The notes below the pieces were generated by a model. It searched no databases, was not told the DNA's origin, and saw only the letters and a program-made list of their open reading frames with translations. A stretch of 64,000 bases of DNA from Coptis chinensis (lineage: Eukaryota; Streptophyta; Magnoliopsida; Ranunculales; Ranunculaceae), in assembly GCA_015680905.1 (NCBI GenBank), contig CM027383.1, forward strand, positions 95,368,001 to 95,432,000, written 5' to 3'. Below, in pieces: positions 46,430-57,797 of the stretch. Numbering within the stretch: position 1 is the stretch's first letter; each line of letters opens with the position of its first letter. Made by a program: the position numbers and the translations under genes.

Positions 46430-49400
46430 TCTGAAAGCTAACCTAGAACAGGCCAAGGGGAGGCGGCAAGCCAGGTGGTGGCAGGATTAAACCATAACTT
46501 GTTGGCGGACACGATCTGGAAGTCCGAGGTGCCAAAGAGATTCAACCAGCCTAGGTTCGAGAGGTATGATGGGACGGGGGACCTAGCGGACCACATCCAC
46601 CATTTTCGGCAGCAGATGCCGCTATGGCAGGAGCCGCGTTATGATGGGTTGAGATGCATGATATTCCCTACAAGCTTAAAAGGGGGAGCATCAGACTGGT
46701 ATTACCGGTTATCGTTTAAGACTATCAATAGCTTTCAGGAGTTAGAGCAGGACTTCATAGACCACTTTATGAAATTCCCAGATACGATTTCACAGAGTAA
46801 TCTCGATGAATTCAATGTTCCCAATTAGATTTAATCATGCACAAGCAAACAATTATCTATGACAATCAAACTGAAAAAATAAAACGAGACAAGACACAGA
46901 GAATTTTTTTAACGTGGTAAACCCAATCATTGGGAAACATCCACATCACTACCTATCTCAGGTAGTGAGATAAAAATCCACTATATAAATCAATCAGTTA
47001 CAAAGTAAGAATACTCATAATGGGGATCAAGTCCCATGATTACCCGAATATCGTACTCCTCAATATTGTAACCTTTCACCTCCTTTCGCAGAAAGAAGAA
47101 TCACTCCTTTCGCAGAAGCCACCAACAATAAACAAGTATGGAAGAACTCAATTCAGTGATCTCATGTCGTCTCAACAATAGGAACACTAAACTGGCAAGA
47201 TGAATGAAGTATTTTTTCTTAACGCACTTGGGAATCTCTAGAATTATTCTACTGAAAAAGCTTACCCCAACTATCTGCATTTCTTGTTTTATATTACCTC
47301 TCAGACTTCCAAGATCAAATCAGTTTTGATCACAATCCCTCAAAAAACGGTTTTGATTGATATCCACTTTGTTGATCACAATCCCTCAAAAATCGGTTTT
47401 GATTGATATCCACTTTGTTGTTGTCGATCTCTCTTTCTTCCAAAGTTACATGGAACTATTCTCTGACTAATGGACCCAAAACATAGTTAGTCACGAAACG
47501 GGCCAAACATTATATGTGGGCTTTTCACTTTATACACCAAAAGAAACGGGTAGTTGACATTGCATCCTTGTTTAATGTAAGACAAAGATCCGCGGAGTCG
47601 GTGAGGGATTTCTTGTGTAGATTCAAGGCGGAGACCTTAAAAGTGGAGAACTTGGATAAAAGGACTGCGGTGATAGCTTTTGAGAGAGGATTATGTCCGG
47701 GGACGAGGGTACACGAGTCGGTAGCCAAGAATGAAATTGCGACATTACAGGATCTATACCCGAGGGTGGAGAAATATATCAGGTATGAAGACACAATGCA
47801 AAAGGAGATGAAAAGGCCGGGGAAGGTAGTGTTATCATTGGATAGAGGCGAGGACCGTCGACGATATGAGTCATCTGACAGAGGAGGCAGCGGATACCGA
47901 GGGTATTCATCGCGGCCCGAAAGGGGTAGATAAGAGGCTAGGAGGGAGAACCGAGAGAGAAAACCCTACCGCGAAGTAGAACAAGTGCCGTTGAACAAGC
48001 TGCTGAGCGAGATATTGCCACTAATTCAGAATTTGTAGGGGTACAAGGGGCCGCGAACCAAACCAATGGAGATGCAAGGCAAGCCCTATTGCGCATACCA
48101 TCAGATACATAATCATGAGACGGACGGCTGTTATGCGTTGAGGTGGTTAATTCAGAGGATGATAGGGAAGGGATTGTTGAAGGAATTTATAATGGAGGAG
48201 GAGAAAGTAGAGCAAACACCGGCTCAAGGGAGGATATTGGGAACGATCAATGTAATTTTCAGTGGAGAGATATTGAGCCACAACGCACACCGAGACAGGA
48301 TAAGGTGAGCTGCGAGTATACAACAGGTCCATGAGTCAGCGGGCCATTCGCGGGCAACCCCATGGTTCGCGAGCGATAGGGGAAGCATAGTGTTCACCGA
48401 TGCGGATCTCCAGGCAGTTGATTCCCTGCATGAGGATGTATTGGTAATCACAGTGGCGATGGGAAATTACATGGTGAAAAGGGTGTTAGTTGACTGTGGC
48501 AACGCGGTGGATTTGCTGTTTAGAGGGACAATGGAGGAAATGAAGATAGAAAAGAAGCAGCTGAGGCCCTCGCCGACAAATTTGTATGGGTTCAATGGAA
48601 GCATGACTGAGCCTCTAGGGGAGCTCTTGCTCCAGTGACCACGGGACCGGTTACAGTGTTCTTTAGGGTCAAAATGGTGGATGCCGATTCACAATACAAC
48701 GCCATCTTGGGGAGGAGGTAGATTCATGAGATGAAAGCGGTTCCCTCTACCTACTACCAAGTGATCCGGTTTCCTACCCCTACTGGGGTGTATGAGGTCC
48801 ACGGGGATCAGGTGACGGCCAAGAACAGTCATCAGAGTACGGTGAAGAGATTGGTCCGCGGATCAGAGGGAGAGACTCCACATCCCAGAAAGAGGCAAAC
48901 ATAGCAATTATAGTGCGCCTCGGGAAGGAGGAGGGGGAGTCGGCGGAGGGGCCGAAGACCCTGGATGAGATAGAAATAGTAAATTTAGGGGAAGGGGATG
49001 AGGAGAAGTTCACGTCAATAAGCTCCAGCTTGTCTGAGGAATGGAAGATTAAATTAATACAGTTTTTGGCTGCCAATAAAGAGGTATTTGCATGGACGAT
49101 TGAGGAGGTCACCGGATTGGACCCAGAATTTGCATGTCATCAGTTGCACATGAAGAAAGATGCTAAGCCGGTGAGATAGAAGATGCGAAGCATTAGGCTT
49201 AAGTACGCCGAAGGAATTCGCGAGGAGGTCGTGAGGTTGAAGGGGGCTGGTATAATATGAGAGGTGGCGTTCACCGACTGGTTGTCTAACGTGGTCGCGG
49301 TATCAAAGAAGAATGGCAAGGTTCGTATGTGTGTCGACTTCACCGATGTGAACTCAGAATGTCCTAAATACAGCTACCCCATGCCGAGAGTGGACGAATT

Positions 49401-52023
49401 GGTGGATAGAACCGTGGGGTTCAAAATATTCTCTTTCATGGACGCATCTATGGGATATAACCAAGTCACGATATATGGGCCAGATCAGGAAAAGACAACC
49501 TTTGTGGTAGAAGGAGGCACATATTGTTATACGAGAATGCCGTTTGGATTGAAGAACACCGATGCTACATTTCAATGGCTAGGGGAGAAAATGTTTGAAA
49601 GCAAGATCCGAAAGGGGATTGAGATATATATAGATGACATGGTGGAGAAAGTATGTCAGAGGAGGAACATTTAGAGGGTCTGAAAGAGACGTTCGATATA
49701 CTGCGGACACACAATTTAGAGCTTAACCCAGATAAGTGTACATATATTCGGCGTGACCACGGGAAAGTTCTTGGGTTACATAGTTACTTACCGGGGAATA
49801 GAGGCTAACCCTGAGCAGATAAGAGCCTTGGTGGATATGTCATCGCCGCAAGGCGTCAAAGAGGTGCAAAGACTTGCAGGAAGGGTCGCGGCCTTGAACA
49901 GATTCATCTCAAAGTCATCGGACAAGTGTAGGCCACTGTATCGGTTGCTAAGAAACACTCCAGATTTCGTATGGACCACAGAATGCGAGGAGGCGTTTCA
50001 GGAATTGAAGAGTTATCTGGGCAAGGCCTCTCTGTTGTCGCGACCTGAACATGGAGAAAAACTTTACTTATATCTGGGGGTCATGAAATATGCAGTTAGT
50101 TCAGTGCTGGTCTGGATCGTTGGTAAGATAGAGAAGCCGGTGTATTTCCAAAGTAAAACATTGTTGGATGACGAGACCCGATATAGTAGAGTAGAAAAGT
50201 ATGCTTTGGCATTGGTTTTCTCTGCCTTGAAGTTGAAATCGTATTTCGAAGCACACTCGGTAGTGGTAGTAACAAATCTGCCTTTAAAACAAGCGTTAAA
50301 AGCGGAAAAATCTGGGAGAATGTTAAAGTGGGCAGTAATGTTGAGTTCATACGAGATACAATATCAAATCAGGACGGCAGAGAAGGCACAAGTTATGGCA
50401 GAATTCCTAGCAGAGTTCCCAGTGGAGGATCCCACTTGGGGAGAAGAGATGGTCATGGAACTGGAGAAAACCATTGAGCAGGATTTGTTAGACCCTTGGG
50501 ACAAGAGAAATGGGTGGAGAGTGTTCGCCAACGGGTCAACCATGGACGCATGCAGTGGGATAGGGGTGGTATTGGTTACACCAGATAACAGCAGGATAGA
50601 ACTAACCATGAAATTAGGATTCACAACATCCAACAATGAATCAAAGTATGAGGCGGTGATAGCGGGTTTGAGAATGGTTGAGGATGTGGGGCGTAAAAGA
50701 GTTGACAGTGTATTCGAACTCGAATCTGGTAGTGTGTCAGGCAAATGGAGGGTTTGCCGTGTGGTGTTCGCGGATGGCAAAGTATTTGAAAGTGTTACAA
50801 AAGAGATCTACCAGGTTTACAAAGATCAAGTTCATGCATCTGGGTCGCGGCGAGAACAGACATGCTGATGCCTTATCATATGTGGCCGCAGCAATACCCG
50901 GGTCTGAGGAGAGAGTGATAAAGATAAAGCGATTGGAAAAACCCAGTACCGAGGAAGTGGAATATGTCAGGACGAGGAGGAAGAGGAAAGTTGGATGAAT
51001 CATATCAAGAGCTTTTTATCTGGGGACTTGGTGACGGATAAAAAGGAGAAAAGGAGATTGGAACAAACTTCTCGGAGGTACATTCAGTTAGAAGGAGAGT
51101 TATATCGAAAGAACTTTAACGGGCCTTTGTTGAAATGTCTCAGACCGAGGCTAGCCTTAGAGGTGCTGGCGGAGTTACATGAAAGAGATTGTGGAAGCCA
51201 TTTGGCGGGTAGAACCACGGCGCACCGATTGATAACACAGGGCCACTTTTGGCCCCACATGAAGAGGGATGCCGTGAAATATGTTAAGCGGTGTGATAAA
51301 TGTTAGAGATTTGCTCAGATGATCTTTGCACCAGCAGAACCACTACATAGTGTATCTAGTACGTGGCCATTCGCAATGTGGGCAATAGGTATAGTGGGTC
51401 CGCTTCCCATGGCCAGCGGCAAGAGGAGGTTCATGCTAGTGGCCACAGACTATTTTACCAAATGGGTAGAGGCTATATCCCTGCAGCAGGTGAAGGAAAC
51501 ACAAGTGATTAAATTCTTATGGGAGAACATCATCTGTAGATTTGGATTGCCATATACAATCATTGCGGACAATGGAACCCAGTTCACGGAATCAAAGGTG
51601 CAAGCATTCTTACAAGCGTATAAGGTGAAACAAGGGTTCTCGGCTCCATACAATCCTGAAGGCAACGGGCAAGCATAATCTTCTAATAAGACTATTATGA
51701 ACAATCTCAAGAGAAAGCTATAGGATAAGAAAGGTGCGTGGGCAGACGAACTGAATCACGTCCTCTGGGCTTACAGGACCACGCCTTGAACATCCACCGG
51801 TGAAACTCCCTTCTCTCTAGCTTATGGCGTCGAGGCCGTGATCCCCTCAAAAATGGTGGCAGCCACAACGCGAACAAAAGTAGTGGAAACGGGTTTGAAC
51901 AAAAGCATATTGGCAGTCGATATGAATTTGGCAAAAGAGAGAAGGGACGTGGCACACATTAGACTAGAGGAGTATCATCGACGCCTTCAAAGACAGTATA
52001 ACAAGATAGTCAAGCCGCGATAG
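46430..52023 (+). pseudogene. Tat/Ogre gag-pol, many stops
   Basis: Gag at 46475-46769 (R-Y-D-G-T-G-D-L-A-D-H) resumes at 47528 after a solo LTR (H-Q-K-K-R-V-V-D-I-A-S). Protease near 48490 reads V-D-C-G-N in place of the usual D-S-G. Reverse transcriptase 48913-49674 has V-D-F-T-D-V-N and Y-I-D-D-M-V. RNase H 49753-50440; archaeal-type RNase H from about 50515 (F-A-N-G-S, N-N-E-S-K-Y-E-A-V-I-A-G). Integrase 50995-52020 with H-L-A-G-R-T-T-A-H, C-x2-C, D-N-G-T-Q-F-T-E and W-A-Y-R-T-T. Stops at about 47934, 48636, 49180, 49258, 49672, 51304, 51676, 51721 and 51787, and frameshifts, make it inactive. Confidence 0.85.
46770..47527. mobile_element. Solo LTR (or small TG..CA element) inside the Tat gag
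   Basis: Starts TGAAATTCCC, ends GGGCTTTTCA, and CTTTA lies on both sides (46765-46769 and 47528-47532). Removing it plus one duplicate restores the Gag frame H-F-I-H-Q-K-K. No internal coding region. Inside, a 46-bp unit (TGATCACAATCCCTCAAAAA...) is tandemly duplicated at 47329-47420. Confidence 0.8.
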
Positions 52024-52315
52024 TTCAGAATAGGGGATTAAGTGCTGCGACGAGTGACTCCCAGTACCAAGAAAGAGATCGACGGAAAGTTGGGCCCAAG
52101 CTGGGAGGGGCTGGCACATACAAACTACGGACCGGGGAAAAAAGTAATAGAAAAGCCGTGGAATGTGAGAATGTTGAAAAAATTCTACACTTGAATGTAA
52201 TGGAGATCCAAGACAAAACACTGGAGCTGTTTGTAAATATATAATACAATAGCACTTTTAAGGGGAGAATATACCTTGTCATACATACTTCAAACAATCA
52301 CGTTAGATACCGCTT

Positions 52316-52640
52316 GGGGAAAGGAGTCTTTCGCGGGCAAGGGGCCGAAAGCAAATTGGGGGCAGGACGAGCTGCCCTCAAAGGTCATTGTGGCCTATTG
52401 GATTCCGCAAAGTGGGAGGAGCCTTTCGCTGATGAGAGGTCCAAAATGCACATAGGGGCATAGAAAAGGCCCCGACAATTTGTTAGAGAGACTGCGAGGG
52501 GGAGGAGCCCTTCGCGGATGAGAGATCCAGATAAAGTTCGAGGCAGGAAGAGCTGCCCCAACGGGGTGTATAGATTACTAGAGCTTGCGAAGCGGGACGA
52601 GCCCTTCGTGGAGGAGGTGCCTGAGGCACACATGGGGGCA
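52316..52640. repeat. Tandem repeat, about 90-bp unit, four partial copies
   Basis: GGAG(T/C)C(T/C)TTCGC and variants, each followed by G(A/T)GGAGAG-like and GGGGCA words, recur about every 90 bases between integrase and the 3' LTR of the Tat element, a usual place for such repeats in this lineage. Confidence 0.7.
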
Positions 52641-52799
52641 CCACATTCAATACCATAATTACAACAAATAGAGATAAGAACAAGATAGGGGAACAGAGCA
52701 TTTCAAATCGGGTAATTAAGCGCCATGAAAATAACAACTGAGTACTACCAATGTCAAAGTCAATTACAAAACAGCTAAGGTACATTCAAAATATAATCT

Positions 52800-53330
52800 G
52801 AAAGGCAAAGGGAGAGCCAATAGAGAGGTTTTTCGACTAGATATGATCAAAACATCAAGTGTTGATAAAAAGATGAAGAACGTAGAAAATTAATTGGAAA
52901 AATGATGGTGATCGGGGGAATGATGAGACTGTACCTTGCGGTTGCCTACGTACCCAAATTATCAATGGGATCAAGTCTCAGGAACGTTAGTTCTGAATGA
53001 AAAATAGTTTGGTATTTATATAGGTAGAGTAGAGAATCCTTGTATCTCAAGTATTCTTGTAGCTTGAGTCATTGTGATATAATATAACTCTCAACTGATA
53101 ATTATCTCTTTTGATATGAAACGAATCTGGACATAAATTAACGTACATTAGTTGCAAGCCATGTGGCTAAGGTTCAGCCTTAGACACATGAGTTAATAGG
53201 CTTGTACATTGATTCATGGTATTGCGAATTGGGCTTTAGCCCTGTCGAGTAAACGAATAAAGTGGAGATTCCTACCAATGGACTTCGCCGTAGGGTGGGG
53301 GTCAAACATCGCCCCTCTTTGGCATGCGAA
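52800..53330 (+). repeat. 3' LTR region of the Tat/Ogre element
   Basis: Follows a purine-rich AAAGGCAAAGGGAGAG. It contains the GGTTGCCTACGTACCCAAAT block seen in many plant gypsy LTRs and a TATA-like TTTATATAGG at about 53015. Shares blocks with 16770-17015. Its right end is not defined. Confidence 0.55.
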
Positions 53331-54264
53331 CAAAGTTCATATGGCAAAGAAGAAAGAAAAATGAGCCGGAATGTATAACGAAGTGTCGCGGCGAAAAAGA
53401 AATAATTTGAAAATTATTTGTCGAAAAAAATTCGGTGGAATTATCGGGAACGAAATAATGTCAAACTAACGTATACGGGACACAATGTAGTTAAATAAGA
53501 GATGGCCGAAAATGCATAGAAAAAAATAAAATATGCACATATATAAAATTGCAAAAAAATTCGATTGGCGAAAACTGTACCGAACGCGTCACGTAATAAT
53601 ACGAAATTTGAATTCGACGATGCGTGCCAACGGAATAGCGATACTTGGATTATACCGTTGAAAATTAAATGTAGGGGAATTTTAGTAATAATAGTAATAA
53701 AAGGAAGTTAAATACTAATTGGACTCAAAGTGTTCGGATGAGATAAGAATGTGGAGGAGATAAGAATTGAGATTAGAGATGAAGTTGGATTAGCAAAGAA
53801 TCCCATCAGAACTGAAAAACAGCTTGACCCTATATAAGTGCTGGCGCTTATCAAAACAGCCGTGGTTAAGAAAAGTTTTGAAGTCGCAGAAAACTCGTCC
53901 TCTTTCAGATTATTGCCGCTTAGAACGCTCCGGCGGTTCCGCCTCAATCGCACGTTCTCTCACCATCAGCTCTTCTCATATATCTCGTTTTGACATCTCA
54001 CTCATCAAGCCTGCGGGAGTAGGAGATATCCTAAACACCCCTTGGCCCCTGAAGATTCAACATGTCTAGGTGGGGAGCTTGGGTGGTATGAGCTAGATTT
54101 ATCTCGCGACTCGGAGAAACGGATGGTAAGAAATAAGGATAACTTCGGAGGAGAGGCGGATGATAAGAAGGTGACTACCAGGGGAATACCCAAACTCTTT
54201 CTTCTGGAAATGGTCGGGCTACCGGGGAATACCCAAACTCTTTGTTTCTACCTTCCTCGTTACC

Positions 54265-54297
<33 letters not shown>

Positions 54298-55029
54298 TTT
54301 CAAACAGGCACTTTTCAACCCATCTTGATATTGATGTTTACGGTATGTTTCTACCTTGTTGTTCGTTATTGTTGTTTTTGTGTTGTTTTTGTTTTTTGTC
54401 CTCTATCCGCCTTTGAACGTTGGAACTCTTTCCTTAAGATGTCTTCTGTATGGAACATGTGGTGGCGACACAAAATAGTAAAATTGGTTTTTGTATTGAA
54501 CTTCATCAGGAACTGCTGTGGAAGACGGACTGAGATGACGAAATTGATGGCGCTGCTATTCAAAACCCGAAACTAACAAACATGATACGGTGCAATGACC
54601 AACAAAAGAAGGGCACCGTACCTGCTGTTATCTAATTTGGGCTGGTGCATTCGGAACTGAAAGTAACTACACATGATACGATACGGTGACGCCAGCAAAA
54701 GAAGGGCACCGTACCTGTGTTGCCTTGATCTGACCCGGTTCACCCTTGTGGAGCTAGTGAATCCGGTTTTTGAGCTATTTGACTATGTTTTTTTCAGGGA
54801 GAAACGACCGTACTATACGGGTGAAAAATACTCGAGAAGAAAACTCGATGACGATCGCAGACTTGGTGAGGTGGAAAGAAGTGATGATATCAAATGACTA
54901 CCAAACCGCGTTGATGGTCGCTTAAGGAAATCTGAGAAAATACTAGGACTCGAGAAATTTGAGATGGAAGAAGTGTAATTTAATTTGAAACGAAAGTCGA
55001 AGAAGATGAAGTAGTAATGACTTACACAC
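53331..55029. other. Unresolved region, probably retroelement-derived
   Basis: No recognised gene. It contains CCTATATAAG (53830) followed by GC-richer sequence resembling an LTR R/U5 and leader, and a (TTG)n tract at 54265-54295. A roughly 45-bp direct repeat (ACATGATACGGTG..CCA.CAAAAGAAGGGC, ACCGTACCTG) occurs at 54576-54622 and 54671-54716. AATACCCAAACTCTTT occurs twice (54185-54203 and 54224-54242). Confidence 0.4.
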
Positions 55030-55950
55030 AATTAAATTGCAGGAATACAATTCCGTTGAACAAAGAAATTGCACAATTATTGGAGTGGTGGTAAATTGCA
55101 CTGGGACAACTGCCAATATCGTTCTGGTTAATCTTACGAATGGTTGCACCATTTACAAAATGAATTTATGGAAGGTTTGGGGCTCAAGAAATCTTGGCGT
55201 TGATGAATGACCGAAAGCCATACTGACGAAAGGGTACATAAAATTTGAAGTTGAATTCAAGGATTCAAACAGAACATTTAAAGGGTTCCCAAAAGTATAC
55301 ATCGGATGGGATAGATTTCTATACCACTTGCGAGGGAAGTGGAATCCGACAGAGTTTAAAGTGCCAAACAAATTTCGAGGTAAGCCAAAACATAAGTATT
55401 GAAAATTGTACTACGAGTAAACTGTTGACTAACACGAGTTATTTTGTGTCTAACAGAAAACACGAGTACACTACCAGACATTGAATTGGACAAGGAAGTG
55501 GAGAACAACCTTCGTTTCTTCTTTCATGAATGTTCTGACAAAAGATTGGTAGATCTGAGCTATTTTGATGATATTGTTGATTTCCAACACTATGGGGGTA
55601 TCGAACAACAGCCCGATAGGTCCAAGGAGACACATAGTGAAATGGCGAAGAAGAATAAGATTATCAGAAATGCAATATTTGGCAGCGATAATGATAGTGA
55701 AAAAGAAGATGGAACGGAATTAACACAGCGAGAACTAGTGCTGAGCTTGCCAAGCAGAAAAAGCGAATTGTACAAAAGAAGATGTTCCACAAGAAAACGG
55801 GCGAACGGAGACCAAGAGAGACAACCAACATTACAATGTATGATGCCTCGAGGGACGAGACTACAATGCACAAAACATCTCAGACGAAATATAATACACT
55901 CTCAACATAAAGAGGAACATGTATATACCATAGAAAACATAGATATGTAA
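55030..55950 (+). pseudogene. Possible Ogre-type upstream ORF (gypsy-type transposon domain)
   Basis: At about 55046 the frame reads I-P-L-N-K-E-I-A-Q-L-L-E-W-W, a stop, then I-A-L-G-Q-L-P-I-S-F-W. This resembles the domain annotated as 'putative gypsy type transposon' found upstream of gag in Ogre-like elements. Further on F-K-V-P-N-K-F-R (about 55350-55378) joins across a GTAAGC...TCTAACAG intron-like gap of about 77 bp to an acidic open frame that ends at 55950. The family assignment is inference from pattern and length; no other domain supports it. Confidence 0.35.
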
Positions 55951-56581
55951 AAGTGTGGGGAGATGTAATATCTCGCCACGGTTTGGTATATCTGAGGGAA
56001 AAGAATGGCGGGGAAAAGAACGAAAACCGTGATACTTACAAAAGATAGTGCAAAAAGAAACACAAAGTCGGTGAAAGAAAACAAACGACAAAACAAAATG
56101 CAGGAGCAAAGAATCCAACCACCACGGCAAGTCTTGTCCGGGTAATACTACTCATGGAGGATAACCACGAATCATTAATGATAGAAGTTGACCGTTGACT
56201 TTTACTATTCCATTAGGATGGTAAAGAAATTTATGTCCAACACTAAACCGATGAAATTGGTAGATGAAGCAAAGATGTTCAAGTTTGACGACGGAAGCCG
56301 AAGGTATCGCCAGGGGACCACGCCAATGGAGGGGCTCGAAAAATATCAAAGCGTGACTAATATGGAGAACATCAAAGAGAATATGACAGAGCAAAGGTCA
56401 ATGATTTTCGATAGTATGAACCAGTATGATAGTATTTTTTTATCGGTTATTGCAAACTTGTGTTTAAGTCCGAAAGATTGATGAAATCAGATATTTTTCG
56501 CCCTTGAGGTTAAAACGTAGAAATGCAGACCAAAGAAATTCATGAAACAGTTGCGAAGACAAGTATCGTTCCGAATGAAGT
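55951..56581. other. Unresolved, one small open frame
   Basis: An open frame at 56188-56481 (97 codons, rich in Met, Lys and Glu) has no recognisable motif. It probably belongs to the same decayed element as the region to its left. Confidence 0.3.
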
Positions 56582-57797
56582 TGTAACGCCTGTATTTAAA
56601 ATACGTATTTATTTATTTATTTATTAATTTATTTATTTAAAAATCGGCTGGATTGGATTTGGATATGTGGGCCTGGTTTCTGGGCCCGAGTCTGTGTTGG
56701 GCTTAGGTTTCAGACCAAAGTATATAAACACATTGTTCTAGAGAATAGGGTTGTGGAAGGATAAAAAATATTAAAAATGGAGGCGGCTGGTTTGCTAGAG
56801 CGTGGAGCGCGATGACTCGGACTCGGAGGAAATTTGTTGAGCTGTTAATACAGGTGAGTAGCTATTGTTGCTATTTCACCGGATTTATAGTTTTCTGGTA
56901 TACCGACAAATTCTACGGTCAACTATTTCTATTCATTTTGGTTTGTTCCGCTGTAGTTATTCGGCGATATGGTCTAATTGATTAAACTAGATAATGTTAT
57001 GGTATCTTTTGTTTAAGTTATTGGACTGTTGCGTTTATTGGGCTATTTGATGTTGAACTGTCGAAGCTTCGACAGAGCATCAATAATGACAAGGCTCGAC
57101 CGAGATATCGAGCGATTACCACTTTTTGAACTCTAATTGTTGTTTTGTTTGGTTGTGGGTGATGATTGAGTGTAGATTCGGGGGAGGGTGTGAGTGTCTT
57201 TGTGAAAGCTCCAAGAAGCCATTAATGGCGACACCCATCCTCGATAGAAACTAGTCGAACTGTTTTTTGGGTTGGTTTTGTTGGCGTGATCGATAATGGG
57301 TTGAAGGGGTATGTTTGAGTGTGTGAGGACGTCGAGATGGAAATTAGAGTGTGCTGTTGGAGCTTGAGAAGGCTTTAATGGCGCCGAACGCCATTACTGT
57401 GATACTGAGGGTTTGGTTTTTTATTTGTGATTTTCGTTGTTTGAACTATTATTTGGTATTGTGAGTGGGGGTTTGATGAATGGTGGTAGTGGGGCTGTTG
57501 AGTGAGGGCGGTGGGGAGCTTGGAGAAGCCATTAATGGAGGTCGAAACTTTAGATCTAGTTTGAAGAAGAGTGTTGATTTACTGATATTAGAGATTTTAG
57601 CTTTTATTAAAGTTGTGGGGTTTCTCATCCTCACCAATATCAGTTTGATGGAGTGAGGGGTGGTGGCCGATTTTGGTGGTGGTGGAGGCTGCTGGAGGAA
57701 GGAGATGACCGAATTGGGCTTGGGCTTGGGCCAAAGCCTGTTGGCTTCTTTGGGCTGGTCTAATTTAATTTGTGTTGGGCCCGGTTTTGTGTTTAGT

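Larger units (their letters stand above)
46261..53330 (+). mobile_element. Tat/Ogre-lineage Ty3/gypsy element, 5' truncated and decayed
   Basis: Order of remnants: Gag, knuckle-like Y-C-A-Y-H...H-E-T-D-G-C segment, protease, reverse transcriptase, RNase H, a second archaeal-type RNase H, integrase, a 90-bp tandem repeat and a 3' LTR-like region. The second RNase H before integrase is the hallmark of the Tat/Ogre lineage. The left boundary is uncertain and no 5' LTR is visible. Confidence 0.8.

Noticed and set aside
57480..57700. GGTGGTGG-rich stretch as a possible proline- or glycine-rich gene
   Set aside because: It is within the LTR-like sequence, frames are short and no start or motif supports a protein.
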